From AL-N1 sp039178835 (GTDB lineage Bacteria; Chloroflexota; Chloroflexia; Chloroflexales; Roseiflexaceae), in contig JBCDFA010000003.1 of NCBI GenBank assembly GCA_039178835.1, positions 1 to 64,000 of the forward strand: 64,000 nt of DNA. The letters are read 5' to 3'. Below the pieces are notes generated by a model. It was not told the origin of the DNA, ran no database searches, and saw only the letters and a program-made list of their open reading frames with translations. A program made the position numbers and the translations under genes. Below are positions 7,083-15,707 of this stretch, piece after piece (position 1 is the first letter of the stretch; the number at the start of each line of letters is the position of its first letter).

Positions 7083-8660
7083 ATGCGTCATCCATTGTTA
7101 CGATCTTTTGGGCTGCTATTTGCAGCACTCCTCTCAATAAGTCTGATGATGCCAGCAGTGACCATACAGGCACAAGACGACTCAGATGGGTTTGTTCCCA
7201 ATGAAGTGCTGGTACAGCTCACTCCTACCACCAATTTGGCTACTGTTATTAATCAGGTTGGTGGATTGGCACCGACACCCCTTGATCGGTTTGGTACCCG
7301 CCCTATCTACCTTCTACAGATTACTGATGGTGTCTCACCGGAGGATAAAGCTGAGAGCTTACGTGTTGTTGCCGGTGTGATTGCGGCTGAGCCAAATTAC
7401 ACCGGACAGACTCCTGAAGGACGCGTACGATCTTCATGGGCAATAGGTGATAGGGACGAATACGCCGCTCAGTGGGCACCAACCACGCTGCGTCTGCCGG
7501 AGGCACATAACCAAACACGGGGCAGCGGCACGATTGTCGCAGTACTCGATACCGGTGTAGATCCGGATCATCCTGAGCTTCAGGGCAAGCTGGTACCAGG
7601 TTTTGACTTTGTTGATTTTGATAACGATCCCAATGAGGTTGGTTCTCAGGATCAGAACATTGTCTACGGCCACGGCACCCATGTTGCTGGTGTGATTGCA
7701 CTTGTCGCGCCAGATTCACAGATTATGCCCGTTCGTGTTCTTGATGAGGAGGGCGTTGGCAACGTCTGGGTCTTGCTCGAAGGACTCAGGTATGCGACCA
7801 ATAACGGTGCGGATGTTATCAACCTGAGTTTGAGTTTTAAGCGTAACAGCAACATCCTCGAAGAGATTGTCGATGAGATTTCCTGTGACGCCTATTACGA
7901 TGACGATGATGATGACGATGATGATAATAGTAGTCCCATCGGCTGTGTTGATGACGACGATGACGATGATGACGATGACGATGACGACGACTGGGGTGGC
8001 GGCGGCGATAACGATGGTAACAATGGTGGCAGCGATGATGACGATGATTGGGGTGACGACAATGGTGACAACAACGTTAGTGCTACAAATCGCGTTACTG
8101 TTGTCAATGTCAGCGACAGTCCATCTAATAATATGAGCTATGACCGCACCTTCGAGCGCAATGCCATCCTGACAGACGATGATGACGATGATGACGATGA
8201 CGATAACGATGATCTGAATGTTCCTCCTACCGGTATTGTGGTTATTGCAGCGGCAGGTAATAGCAGTTCAACCATACCTGAATATCCGGCAGGTGAAGGC
8301 GTTCAAGGTCTGCTTGCAGTTGCAGCAAGTACGCAGCAGGATACGCTAGCTCCGTTCTCGAACCGAGGTAATTGGGTGCATGTTTCTGCACCAGGCAATC
8401 AAATCTTAAGCACAGTCCCTGATGGGCAGTATGGCACCTGGAGTGGTACATCAATGGCATCACCGATGGTAGCTGCGACGGCTGCACTGGTGCGATCACA
8501 AAATCCAAACTTACTGGCACCTCAGGTTACTTTGCAGATTCAGAACAGCGCACGACAAATCTGCGGTGTACCCAATCGCATTGATACCGCGGCAGCGCTT
8601 GGTGCTGGCCCAATGGACTCATCACTCTGTGTGAGCTATCTTCCAGCAATTGTACGCTAG
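7083..8660 (+). CDS. Secreted subtilisin-like serine protease (S8) with poly-aspartate insert
   Basis: A 525-residue S8 peptidase. Residues 1-30 form a signal peptide ending in VTIQA; about 35-110 resemble an inhibitory propeptide. The catalytic triad is intact: Asp156 in VAVLDTGVD, His200 in GHGTHVAG and Ser457 in SGTSMASP, with oxyanion Asn393 in AAAGNSS. Between the His and Asn motifs, about residues 256-381, lies an unusual insert with runs of 9, 14 and 10 aspartates separated by G/N/D/W-rich segments and two cysteines. Acidic runs of this kind could bind calcium or coat the protein surface (inference). The AGGAGG site nine bases before the ATG supports the start. A strong terminator follows, so it ends its transcript. 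Its substrate is unknown. Confidence 0.9.
   Translation: MRHPLLRSFGLLFAALLSISLMMPAVTIQAQDDSDGFVPNEVLVQLTPTTNLATVINQVGGLAPTPLDRFGTRPIYLLQITDGVSPEDKAESLRVVAGVIAAEPNYTGQTPEGRVRSSWAIGDRDEYAAQWAPTTLRLPEAHNQTRGSGTIVAVLDTGVDPDHPELQGKLVPGFDFVDFDNDPNEVGSQDQNIVYGHGTHVAGVIALVAPDSQIMPVRVLDEEGVGNVWVLLEGLRYATNNGADVINLSLSFKRNSNILEEIVDEISCDAYYDDDDDDDDDNSSPIGCVDDDDDDDDDDDDDDWGGGGDNDGNNGGSDDDDDWGDDNGDNNVSATNRVTVVNVSDSPSNNMSYDRTFERNAILTDDDDDDDDDDNDDLNVPPTGIVVIAAAGNSSSTIPEYPAGEGVQGLLAVAASTQQDTLAPFSNRGNWVHVSAPGNQILSTVPDGQYGTWSGTSMASPMVAATAALVRSQNPNLLAPQVTLQIQNSARQICGVPNRIDTAAALGAGPMDSSLCVSYLPAIVR
7899..8204 (+). repeat. Low-complexity GAT/GAC tract coding aspartate runs
   Basis: Three blocks of GAT and GAC codons (7899-7925, 7950-7991, 8175-8204) encode runs of 9, 14 and 10 aspartates inside the subtilase. 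GAT and GAC alternate irregularly rather than as a pure repeat, which argues for selection on the protein sequence as well as slippage. Confidence 0.85.
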
Positions 8661-8691
8661 TCTTTAGTATCTCTGGATCGAGTATATGTCT

Positions 8692-8721
8692 GAGCGAAGG
8701 GCCAAAGCCCTTCGCTCTTTT
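8692..8721 (+). terminator. Rho-independent terminator of the subtilase gene
   Basis: An 11-pair perfect hairpin, GAGCGAAGGGC / GCCCTTCGCTC with loop CAAA, is followed by TTTT. It lies 32 bases after the subtilase stop. On the other strand no T run follows, so it serves the plus strand only. Confidence 0.9.
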
Positions 8722-8807
8722 GATATGTCGGCGCAAGAAGTACGTTGAGAGGTTTTCTTGCAATCTTAGTGTATTCCGTAGGGTGAATGAACCCACCAGC
8801 CATTGAG

Positions 8808-11117
8808 CTAAGGTAGGTCCAATTGGACTTGATCAAGGGCCAAACCGCCTCGGTAACTGGCTGGTAGTTCGAAACGATATCCCCAGATATCGGTTAACGT
8901 TAAACCATCGTCAGGTGCACTATCTGGTTGTTCCATACTACGCGAAAATGTGTCAAAAGGAATAGTGATTTGTTGCCATCCTGAGAAAACGTCCACAAAG
9001 GTTGCCTCAAAACGTTCTGCAGTATCGGGTCCTTGATAAACACGCACATAGTCGACAGCCATTGTTTGCGGGAAGGTCGTTTCTTCGCCGACAGGTCCAC
9101 CGAAATTACCACCAACAGCAACGTTCATAAGGAGATAGAATGGTTGGTTGAAAACCCACTCGTTTGGTGCGACATCTTCTGGTGTTGCTTCGTGATATTT
9201 GATACCATCGACATACCAGACAATTCTGTTGGGTTCCCATTCGACGGTGAAAGTACGGTAGCGACTTGGCACTTCCTCATCAAAATCGTAGGTGTCACCA
9301 AAACTTGCGCCGCCAGAATATCCAGGGCCATGGATAGTCCCAAAGACTTGGTTTGGTTCACGACCGACAAACTCCATAAAGTCAATTTCCCCACTCTGCG
9401 GCCAACCGACCTGATCGATATTGGTGCCAAGTGACCAGAATGCTGGCCAGAGTCCCGCGCCACGCGGCAACTCAACGCCCATTTCGATTCGCCCATAGGC
9501 AAATTCAACCTTGTTCTCAGTGATAAGACGCGCTGAGGTGTATTCGCACGGACCGTAGTAACAGAGGAGATTACTATTCTCGTCGGTTTCACGAACGGTG
9601 ATAACTAGATTGCCATTCCCATCCATTGCAACATTGTCAGGGCTATCGGTGTAGTACTGTAACTCACTGTTACCCCAGCCAGGGATGCTACGGATCGTAC
9701 CGTCACCAATTTCGGGGGTCCAGATTGCGGGGTTTGGCGGTGTTCCAGCGGACTCATTGAATTCATCGCTCCACACTAATTCCCATTCTGGGATTTGCGG
9801 TACGGTGGCACGATTGTCCAGTAATTGCACACCAATTTCTGCACCAGTGTTGCGTCCATACGCCCAAAAGCTAAGACCCTGAGCACCACTCCAATCTTGG
9901 CCTAGCGCAAAATGCCGACCAAAATCCCCGCCACCACGACTAGTCGCGATCAGGATCTGTTCGTAGTCGCCCTGATCAGCCTGCGCCAGTGGCGTCTGAT
10001 TGGGGATTTCTCTCGTGAAGAGGCGTGTTCCAGGAGTTGTATCAAACTGGTCTGGTGCTATCTCAAAATCATCAATAAGATTGGAATCAAAGGCATCATT
10101 CTCTGCGATAGCCAGTCGTGCTTTTTGAATAAAACCAAGTTCCGCACCCTCAGGCTCGGTAAGCCAGAGTAAGATAGTTTCGTTTCCTTCAAACTTGGCG
10201 TCATCGAGTGTTGTAATGGTAAAAGTTTGTTGTGTTACGCCAGGCGGAAATGTCAGTGTTCCAGAGGTGGAGGTGTAGTCACGCTGGTTCGTTGCGCTAC
10301 CATCTGCAGTCGCATATGCAACTGTCACCGCTTCCTCATTGGTTTGATTCAGTTGTGCGCTAATCGTAGCGGTTGTTCCTTCTTCAACAGTAAAGGCATC
10401 GGTTGTAAAACTGACTGCTAATGGGCGTGGTTCGGCTTGCCCGTAGAGGTTTACTTGGTCGATGTAGAAGGTTTGGGTACCATCAGTGGTGAGACTGCCA
10501 AAAGCCCATCCATGGACAGCGGTCAGAGTGAAGCCATCGTTGGGTGCGCCATTTCCGATCTCTTTTCGCACAAAATCCTCGAAGGGAAACTGAAGATACC
10601 GCCATCCGGTAAAGTCATCCTCAAAAGTGACTGAAAAACGTTCGGCATCATCGGTTGTAGAATTCGGGCCACGATTGTCGATGATATCTATAAAAAGATC
10701 GGTACCACTATTGTTTCCGTAGAGCCAGAATCCAAAGCCTTCGTATGTGCTCCAGTCTTGTGGGGTCCAGGTATCGATATCGTCGTTCACGAAATTATGG
10801 ATCACAACACCAAAAGAGGAGACGGTAAAATCCATCTGAAGTACATTATTGGGTGTGGGGAAATCAGGTATTGTGGCTGGTGGTGAGTCTGTTCGTGCGA
10901 ATGTGGTCGTACTGTTTCCATCTTGAGCAGCAAAAAAGCCGATAGAAATCCCATCAGCATCCTGCCCACTCACAAGCGGTGTTTCAAAGTCATCGATGAC
11001 TTGTGGTGTGGGCTCATCAACAGGGCTTGCAGCTGCTGGTATCGCCAGAATGCTGAAAGTGAATGACAGGCTAAGACTGACCAGCAATCCGAGACGAAGC
11101 AACCTGTGAAAAGACAT
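8808..11117 (-). CDS. Secreted GH16 beta-glucanase nested in a CBM11-like module, with a second CBM11-like and a Calx-beta domain
   Basis: A 769-residue exported protein with a signal peptide (about 1-30). Residues 38-226 form a CBM11-like carbohydrate-binding domain and about 232-340 a Calx-beta domain. A second CBM11-like domain starts at about 347, is interrupted at about 437, and resumes at about 698 to the end. Between the halves sits a full GH16 catalytic domain (about 440-696) with the signature GEIDFMEF: nucleophile Glu577, Asp579 and acid/base Glu582. GH16 enzymes of this type cut beta-1,3 or mixed-linkage glucans such as laminarin. The ATG follows a strong AAAGGAGG site. A consensus promoter and a LacI-type operator lie just upstream, so sugar-controlled expression is likely. 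Exact substrate is inferred. Confidence 0.9.
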   Translation of the reverse strand: MSFHRLLRLGLLVSLSLSFTFSILAIPAAASPVDEPTPQVIDDFETPLVSGQDADGISIGFFAAQDGNSTTTFARTDSPPATIPDFPTPNNVLQMDFTVSSFGVVIHNFVNDDIDTWTPQDWSTYEGFGFWLYGNNSGTDLFIDIIDNRGPNSTTDDAERFSVTFEDDFTGWRYLQFPFEDFVRKEIGNGAPNDGFTLTAVHGWAFGSLTTDGTQTFYIDQVNLYGQAEPRPLAVSFTTDAFTVEEGTTATISAQLNQTNEEAVTVAYATADGSATNQRDYTSTSGTLTFPPGVTQQTFTITTLDDAKFEGNETILLWLTEPEGAELGFIQKARLAIAENDAFDSNLIDDFEIAPDQFDTTPGTRLFTREIPNQTPLAQADQGDYEQILIATSRGGGDFGRHFALGQDWSGAQGLSFWAYGRNTGAEIGVQLLDNRATVPQIPEWELVWSDEFNESAGTPPNPAIWTPEIGDGTIRSIPGWGNSELQYYTDSPDNVAMDGNGNLVITVRETDENSNLLCYYGPCEYTSARLITENKVEFAYGRIEMGVELPRGAGLWPAFWSLGTNIDQVGWPQSGEIDFMEFVGREPNQVFGTIHGPGYSGGASFGDTYDFDEEVPSRYRTFTVEWEPNRIVWYVDGIKYHEATPEDVAPNEWVFNQPFYLLMNVAVGGNFGGPVGEETTFPQTMAVDYVRVYQGPDTAERFEATFVDVFSGWQQITIPFDTFSRSMEQPDSAPDDGLTLTDIWGYRFELPASYRGGLALDQVQLDLP

Positions 11118-11169
11118 GTTGACCTCCTTTGGTCGTATAGATACGTGTCAAGGTATACTCATTCTGTCT

Positions 11170-11183
11170 TGTAAACGTTTACA
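11170..11183 (-). promoter_or_regulatory. LacI-family operator at the GH16 transcription start
   Basis: TGTAAACGTTTACA is a perfect 14-base palindrome with the central CG typical of LacI/GalR/CcpA-family operators (cre-like). It lies immediately downstream of the -10 box, covering about +1 to +14, the classic position for repression. No LacI-family regulator gene is in the window. Confidence 0.75.
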
Positions 11184-11189
11184 CAGTAA

Positions 11190-11218
11190 ATTATAAAAAG
11201 TGCATATACCTGTGTCAA
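11190..11218 (-). promoter_or_regulatory. Consensus sigma-70 promoter of the GH16 gene
   Basis: On the minus strand TTGACA (11213-11218) and TATAAT (11190-11195) are separated by exactly 17 bases, a perfect match to the housekeeping consensus. The predicted start is near 11183, giving a leader of about 66 bases. Such a strong promoter fits tight repression at the overlapping operator. Confidence 0.85.
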
Positions 11219-11257
11219 GCTATCTGTGATGATTTTATGACAATATGGATAGGGAAG

Positions 11258-11285
11258 TTGCATACATAGTACATTTTGTTATAAT
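11258..11285 (+). promoter_or_regulatory. Candidate promoter of the acyl-CoA synthetase gene
   Basis: TTGCAT (11258-11263) and TATAAT (11280-11285) are spaced by 16 bases, about 75 bases before the chosen ATG, and point away from the GH16 promoter. Confidence 0.55.
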
Positions 11286-11362
11286 CCATAGATAGATCCC
11301 AAAACAAAAACCTTCATCGTACATTTCCTCAATCCGTTCACTAACGAATGGAAAGGTGTAGC

Positions 11363-13042
11363 ATGACTGCTGAATCGACATCTCAAACTATGGCCAATAT
11401 CTTGAGCGCACGTACTGTTCGTGATGTTGCTCCAGATGTCTATATGACACCGTATGCAAATATTGCCGATGTATTAGAGACTCACACACGCACTCAACCA
11501 GAGAAACTATTTTTGACATACTATGATGATGTGGGGAAGCCTTTAACCTACAGTTACGCCCAATTCAGTGCACGAGTCGCGCAGGTCGCGCATTTCCTTG
11601 TTCACGATTGCGGTGTGCAGCGCGGTGAGCGTGTAGCAACTATTTCGTACAATCATCCCGACACCGTTTTTGTGTATTTTGCCTGTTGGCTGATTGGAGC
11701 AACAGTGGCCCCGCAGAATGTGGCCGAGGACGATGTGCGGATCGCTTTTATTCTACGCAATGCCGAGGCACGTATCATTCTGACTCGACCTGAGTATATG
11801 GATCGTATTAAACGCATCCGACAGGATGCTGTCAATATTCAACGTGTGGTGTGGATGGATGATGTATGGCACAAAGCGCTCGATAGTAGACCAACTACGT
11901 TTGAGGCGAAATATCTCCCGGATCTGGAAGATGAAGCGCTACTGGTATATACATCTGGAACAACGGGTGCTCCAAAAGGTGTTCAACTTGTGCAGTACAA
12001 TTTATTGGTTGACGCTAAAGGTATTTGCGATTGGCAAGGTATTGATGGTGACCATCGGCTTATGTGTATCTTGCCAATTCATCACGTCAACGGTATTGTA
12101 GTGACATTGGTTGCACCACTGTATGTTGGTGCGAGTGTGGTCCTCAACCGTGGGTTCAAGGCCTCAACCTTTTGGCAGCGACTCGCGGAAGAGCGCATTC
12201 ATATCGTGAGTCTCGTACCAACTATCCTCCAGTTTCTATGTGAGGCTGACGCCAAAATCGCCACTTACGATCTGAGCCATTTTCGCCATTTTATCTGTGG
12301 TGCTGGCACCCTCGCTGTGACGCTCGTTGAGCGATTTGAGGCCCAGTTTGGTCTCAAGATTTTGCATGGATATGGTCTATCAGAAACGACGTGTTATTCC
12401 TGTTTCTTGCCAGTTGATCTGAATAACGATACATATCAATACTGGATGACATCTCTTGGCTATCCATCGATTGGTGTGCCGATTGATCCGAATGAAATGG
12501 CTATTCACGATCCTGAAGGCCAGGAAGTTCTCGAGGGTGGGCGTGGAGAGATTGTTATTCGTGGTCATAATGTAATGGTGGGCTACTTTCAGAGACCTGA
12601 TGCCAATGCTGAGACGTTCAAACATGGTTGGTTTCGTAGTGGTGATGAAGGGTTTGTCCAGCGTGATTCACAGGGTCGCCCATTCTTCTTTATTACTGGG
12701 CGCATCAAGGAGCTAATCAATCGTGGTGGCGTCAAATATAGTCCCTTCGAGATCGAGGAAATTTTGTCCAGCATTCCTGGAGTACGGGTTGGGTTAGCTG
12801 TTGCCTTTGAAAACACCTATTATGGTGAAGAGGTTGGCGCCTATGTGGTGTTGCACGAGGGAACACAATTGACGGAAGGGCACATCTTATCATACTGTCG
12901 TGCTCATATGCCTTTTGCAAAGAGCCCCAAAGTGGTAGTCTTTGGCAAAGATATCCCGGCCACCTCAACAGGTAAGTATCAACGGCTTCGGTTGAAGGAT
13001 CTCTTCACTCAATGGACTGAAGTTCAATTCAAAGAACGGTAA
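11363..13042 (+). CDS. AMP-forming acyl-CoA synthetase / ligase (class I adenylate-forming)
   Basis: Activates a carboxylic acid as acyl-AMP and then transfers it to CoA. The ATP-binding P-loop motif is YTSGTTGAPKG, the acyl-AMP motif is GYGLSETTCYS, the hinge region is FRSGDEGFVQRD, and the C-terminal catalytic lysine lies in PATSTGKYQR. Length, about 559 residues, is usual for the family. The ATG at 11363 is preferred over one at 11348 because AAAGG lies just before it. A methyltransferase gene starts five bases after the stop, so the two are probably one transcript. The acid substrate cannot be told from sequence; fatty acids and aromatic acids are both possible. Confidence 0.85.
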   Translation: MTAESTSQTMANILSARTVRDVAPDVYMTPYANIADVLETHTRTQPEKLFLTYYDDVGKPLTYSYAQFSARVAQVAHFLVHDCGVQRGERVATISYNHPDTVFVYFACWLIGATVAPQNVAEDDVRIAFILRNAEARIILTRPEYMDRIKRIRQDAVNIQRVVWMDDVWHKALDSRPTTFEAKYLPDLEDEALLVYTSGTTGAPKGVQLVQYNLLVDAKGICDWQGIDGDHRLMCILPIHHVNGIVVTLVAPLYVGASVVLNRGFKASTFWQRLAEERIHIVSLVPTILQFLCEADAKIATYDLSHFRHFICGAGTLAVTLVERFEAQFGLKILHGYGLSETTCYSCFLPVDLNNDTYQYWMTSLGYPSIGVPIDPNEMAIHDPEGQEVLEGGRGEIVIRGHNVMVGYFQRPDANAETFKHGWFRSGDEGFVQRDSQGRPFFFITGRIKELINRGGVKYSPFEIEEILSSIPGVRVGLAVAFENTYYGEEVGAYVVLHEGTQLTEGHILSYCRAHMPFAKSPKVVVFGKDIPATSTGKYQRLRLKDLFTQWTEVQFKER

Positions 13043-13047
13043 TTAGG

Positions 13048-13896
13048 GTGGGCATAGTACTTTCACACTTTCAGACGACTGTGCTGTTGCAGGCACGAGA
13101 GACAAACAAGGTGGTGGTGTCAGTCTCACTCGATCTGGGGTTATCCATTGCCGAGGTGCAGCTCGATGCCGATGGGGTTGTGTTTCCCAATGATCAGAGG
13201 CTGTCTTGGCTCGACATTATGACGATACAACAGGACGACGTTGGTTGCTATACGATTGATGCAGACCATAGCCCCGACAAAATTCAACAATACTCCGATG
13301 AACTCGACCGCTTTTGTAGCCTTATGCCAACCGAAGGTGCCCCAACGCTCCTGATAGCAGGTTTTATCATGCATCGAGTCAAGGGTGTTGATCCACACCA
13401 AGATACCCAACGTAAGATTCGTGCGCTAGGTAGTTTGCGTGGACAGGTGCTTGATACATCGACCGGACTCGGCTATACGGCTATTGCAGCAGCACAGACG
13501 GCTGAACACGTTATTACTATTGAGTTAGATCCACTAGTTCTTGAGATTGCCCACTACAACCCTTGGTCACGCCAGCTTTTTGAGCGTGCTAATATCGAAC
13601 AGCGCATTGGTGACTCGTTTGAGCAGGTACAGCTATTAGAAGACAACCGCTTTTCCCGTATCATTCACGATCCGCCAGCCTTCAGTCTGGCCGGAGAATT
13701 GTATTCAGGGGCCTATTACCGTCAGCTTTTTCGCATTCTCAAGCCTGGTGGGCGTCTATTCCATTACATCGGTGATCTCGAGAGCAAATCAGGGAGCGGT
13801 GTTACACGGGGTGTGGTACGTCGTTTGCAAGAAGCTGGCTTTGCCCGAATCAAACGTCGACCAGAGGCTTTCGGACTTGTTGCGTATGGGAGTTGA
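13048..13896 (+). CDS. Class I SAM-dependent methyltransferase-like protein (COG2521 type)
   Basis: The C-terminal part has a Rossmann methyltransferase core: motif I as VLDTSTGLGYTAIAAA, an acidic residue in ITIELDPLVLEIA, a motif-IV-like IIHDPPAFSL, and a post-motif LKPGGRLFHYIGDL. This resembles the mainly archaeal predicted methyltransferases of COG2521. The first 130 residues are a separate domain of unknown fold. It starts with GTG five bases after the acyl-CoA synthetase stop and is likely co-transcribed with it. The methyl acceptor is unknown; DPPA resembles the NPPY/DPPY motif of N-methyltransferases. Confidence 0.7.
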   Translation: MGIVLSHFQTTVLLQARETNKVVVSVSLDLGLSIAEVQLDADGVVFPNDQRLSWLDIMTIQQDDVGCYTIDADHSPDKIQQYSDELDRFCSLMPTEGAPTLLIAGFIMHRVKGVDPHQDTQRKIRALGSLRGQVLDTSTGLGYTAIAAAQTAEHVITIELDPLVLEIAHYNPWSRQLFERANIEQRIGDSFEQVQLLEDNRFSRIIHDPPAFSLAGELYSGAYYRQLFRILKPGGRLFHYIGDLESKSGSGVTRGVVRRLQEAGFARIKRRPEAFGLVAYGS

Positions 13897-13914
13897 GTAT
13901 ATGCACGCATCTAT

Positions 13915-13943
13915 TTGCCGCCAATGGTCTTGTATGATATACT
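13915..13943 (+). promoter_or_regulatory. Candidate promoter of the rpsB operon
   Basis: TTGCCG (13915-13920) and TATACT (13938-13943) are separated by 17 bases. The leader to rpsB would be about 115 bases, long enough for the ribosomal-protein autoregulation common in rpsB leaders; no specific structure was recognised. Confidence 0.5.
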
Positions 13944-14065
13944 GCGTCGCGGTGCCTTTTATCAAAATACACACATCCTCTGAGCGCATGGTACTCCTGC
14001 CAATATCTATTGGTCAACCAACGCTATGATGAGGGTGGCGGAACCTATGCACAAGGAGAAATCAG

Positions 14066-14926
14066 TTGACAACAGGAACTCAACGTATTATTCCGCTCAA
14101 ATCATTGCTCGAAGCTGGCGCTCATTTTGGTCATCAGACAAATCGCTGGAACCCCAAAATGAGATCGTACATTTTCACTGCACGTAATGGTATCCACATT
14201 ATTGATCTCCAAAAGACCATTGTTGGCCTAACAGAAGCTTATCACTATATTACTGAAACAGTTGCTGCCGGCGGTAAAATCTTGTTTGTTGGGACCAAAA
14301 AGCAAGCGCAAGATGTTATTCAAGAGGAAGCAATTCGTTCAAGCCAGCTATACATCACACAGCGTTGGCTAGGTGGTACGCTTACCAACTTCTTTACCAT
14401 GCGTCAGCGGCTACGCTACCTGTTAAATCTGGAAGACCAGCGAGATCGTGGTGAATTTGCCAAACTCACGAAGGCCGAAGGTTTGAAGCTTGAGCAAGAG
14501 ATCGAAAAGCTAAATCGTGTTTTCAGTGGTATTAAAAAGATGGATCAACTACCTAGTGCGCTCTTTGTCGTTGATCCACATAAAGAAGTATTAGCTATTC
14601 GCGAGGGTGTGAAAGTCGGAATTCCGATCATTGCTATGGTTGATACAAACTGTGATCCTGATCCCGTTGATTATGTTATCCCCTGCAACGATGATGCAAT
14701 TCGCAGTATTCGTTTGCTCGTGAGTCGCATGGCCGATGCGGCAATAGAAGGGCAGAATCGTCGCGAAAGCTCACAGGCAGATCAGATGAGCGATGGGCGC
14801 TACGACCCAATGCCTGAAGACATTGAAGAGATCGAAGGAACGTCAGACATAGAGGAAACTTCAGAAACAGAGTCTGTAGAATCTGAAAAAGAAGTAGAGA
14901 CAGAATCTGCAGAAGTTGATACATAG
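14066..14926 (+). CDS. rpsB: 30S ribosomal protein S2
   Basis: Component of the small ribosomal subunit. Typical S2 stretches are seen: LLEAGAHFGHQTNRWNPKM near the N-terminus, ARNGIHIIDLQKT, LFVGTKKQAQ, RWLGGTLTNF and IPIIAMVDTNCDPD. The protein starts with TTG, supported by AAGGAG seven bases upstream. The C-terminus, from about residue 240, is a strongly acidic E/D/S/T-rich tail, longer than the usual 230-240-residue core and of unknown role. It heads the rpsB-tsf-pyrH-frr-uppS-cdsA-rseP cluster, but a terminator directly follows it, so S2 is probably made in excess over downstream products. Confidence 0.97.
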   Translation: MTTGTQRIIPLKSLLEAGAHFGHQTNRWNPKMRSYIFTARNGIHIIDLQKTIVGLTEAYHYITETVAAGGKILFVGTKKQAQDVIQEEAIRSSQLYITQRWLGGTLTNFFTMRQRLRYLLNLEDQRDRGEFAKLTKAEGLKLEQEIEKLNRVFSGIKKMDQLPSALFVVDPHKEVLAIREGVKVGIPIIAMVDTNCDPDPVDYVIPCNDDAIRSIRLLVSRMADAAIEGQNRRESSQADQMSDGRYDPMPEDIEEIEGTSDIEETSETESVESEKEVETESAEVDT

Positions 14927-14962
14927 TTTTTCATGTATGTGATGGTAAGGCTGTGCACAATG

Positions 14963-15018
14963 GAAGACTGGAGGTCTTGATGCCCTATCCGTGCCCAGCC
15001 TCCGGTCTTCTCTTTTTT
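14963..15018 (+). terminator. Terminator or attenuator between rpsB and tsf
   Basis: GAAGACTGGAGG (14963-14974) pairs with CCTCCGGTCTTC (14999-15010) over 12 positions with one G-U pair, followed by TCTTTTTT. It should stop or reduce transcription between rpsB and tsf. Confidence 0.85.
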
Positions 15019-15113
15019 ATGTCTTGTATGTTTGCACACAAGTGCTTGTAATATGAAATTGATTAATGATATTTTGGGTCTTAATGACCATACTGTAATG
15101 AAGGAGCATTGTC

Positions 15114-15644
15114 TTGGCTGAAGTAACCGCTCAAATGGTAAAAGAGTTGCGTGATCGCACTGGTGCTGGTATCAAAGAGAGTAAAGACATTCTTACGCAA
15201 ACCGGTGGTGATATGGATGCTGCCATTGAGATCTTGCGTGAAAAAGGTCTTAAAGTCAGCGATAAAGTAAGTGGCCGTGATGCGCATGAGGGTCGTATTG
15301 AAGTCTATGTGCATATGGGCAATCGTATGGCTGCCATGATAGAAGTAAGTTGTGAAACCGATTTTGTGGCACGTACAGATGATTTCATCAATCTGACAAA
15401 GGATCTCGCATTGCAAGTTGCTGCGACGAATCCACGCTATATCAAGACAGACGAAGTTCCTGCTGAGGAGGTTGCAGCCAGCGATCAACCAGCAGATAAA
15501 TATTATGCAGAAGTTGTGTTATTAGCCCAGCCGTTTGTCAAAGATCCCTCTCAGACGATTGAAGACAAAATTAAGGAAGCTGTCGCAAAGATACGTGAAA
15601 ATGTTGTTGTGCGGCGTTTCGAGCGCTACGAAATTGGTAGTTAA
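15114..15644 (+). CDS. tsf: Translation elongation factor Ts
   Basis: Guanine-nucleotide exchange factor that recharges EF-Tu. The N-terminal UBA-like domain has VKELRDRTGAGIKESKD; the core has GRIEVYVHMGNRMAAMIEVS and ETDFVART, where the DFVART segment contacts EF-Tu. At 176 residues it is the short form, lacking the second half-core of the E. coli protein (about 280 residues), like other compact EF-Ts proteins. The start is TTG with AAGGAG upstream. It lies after the rpsB terminator. Confidence 0.96.
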   Translation: MAEVTAQMVKELRDRTGAGIKESKDILTQTGGDMDAAIEILREKGLKVSDKVSGRDAHEGRIEVYVHMGNRMAAMIEVSCETDFVARTDDFINLTKDLALQVAATNPRYIKTDEVPAEEVAASDQPADKYYAEVVLLAQPFVKDPSQTIEDKIKEAVAKIRENVVVRRFERYEIGS

Positions 15645-15707
15645 TACATAGTATGGTATGCGTCTTGCAGATGCTATATTTTATGTCATTACAGGTGTAA
15701 GTAACTC

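Noticed and set aside
7867..8136. Methionine/threonine-rich plus-strand frame and poly-serine minus-strand frame across the GAT/GAC tract
   Set aside because: They are shadows of the aspartate codons in the subtilase.
10227..10634. Plus-strand frames opposite the GH16 gene
   Set aside because: They are antisense to a complete multi-domain protein and have no supporting signals.
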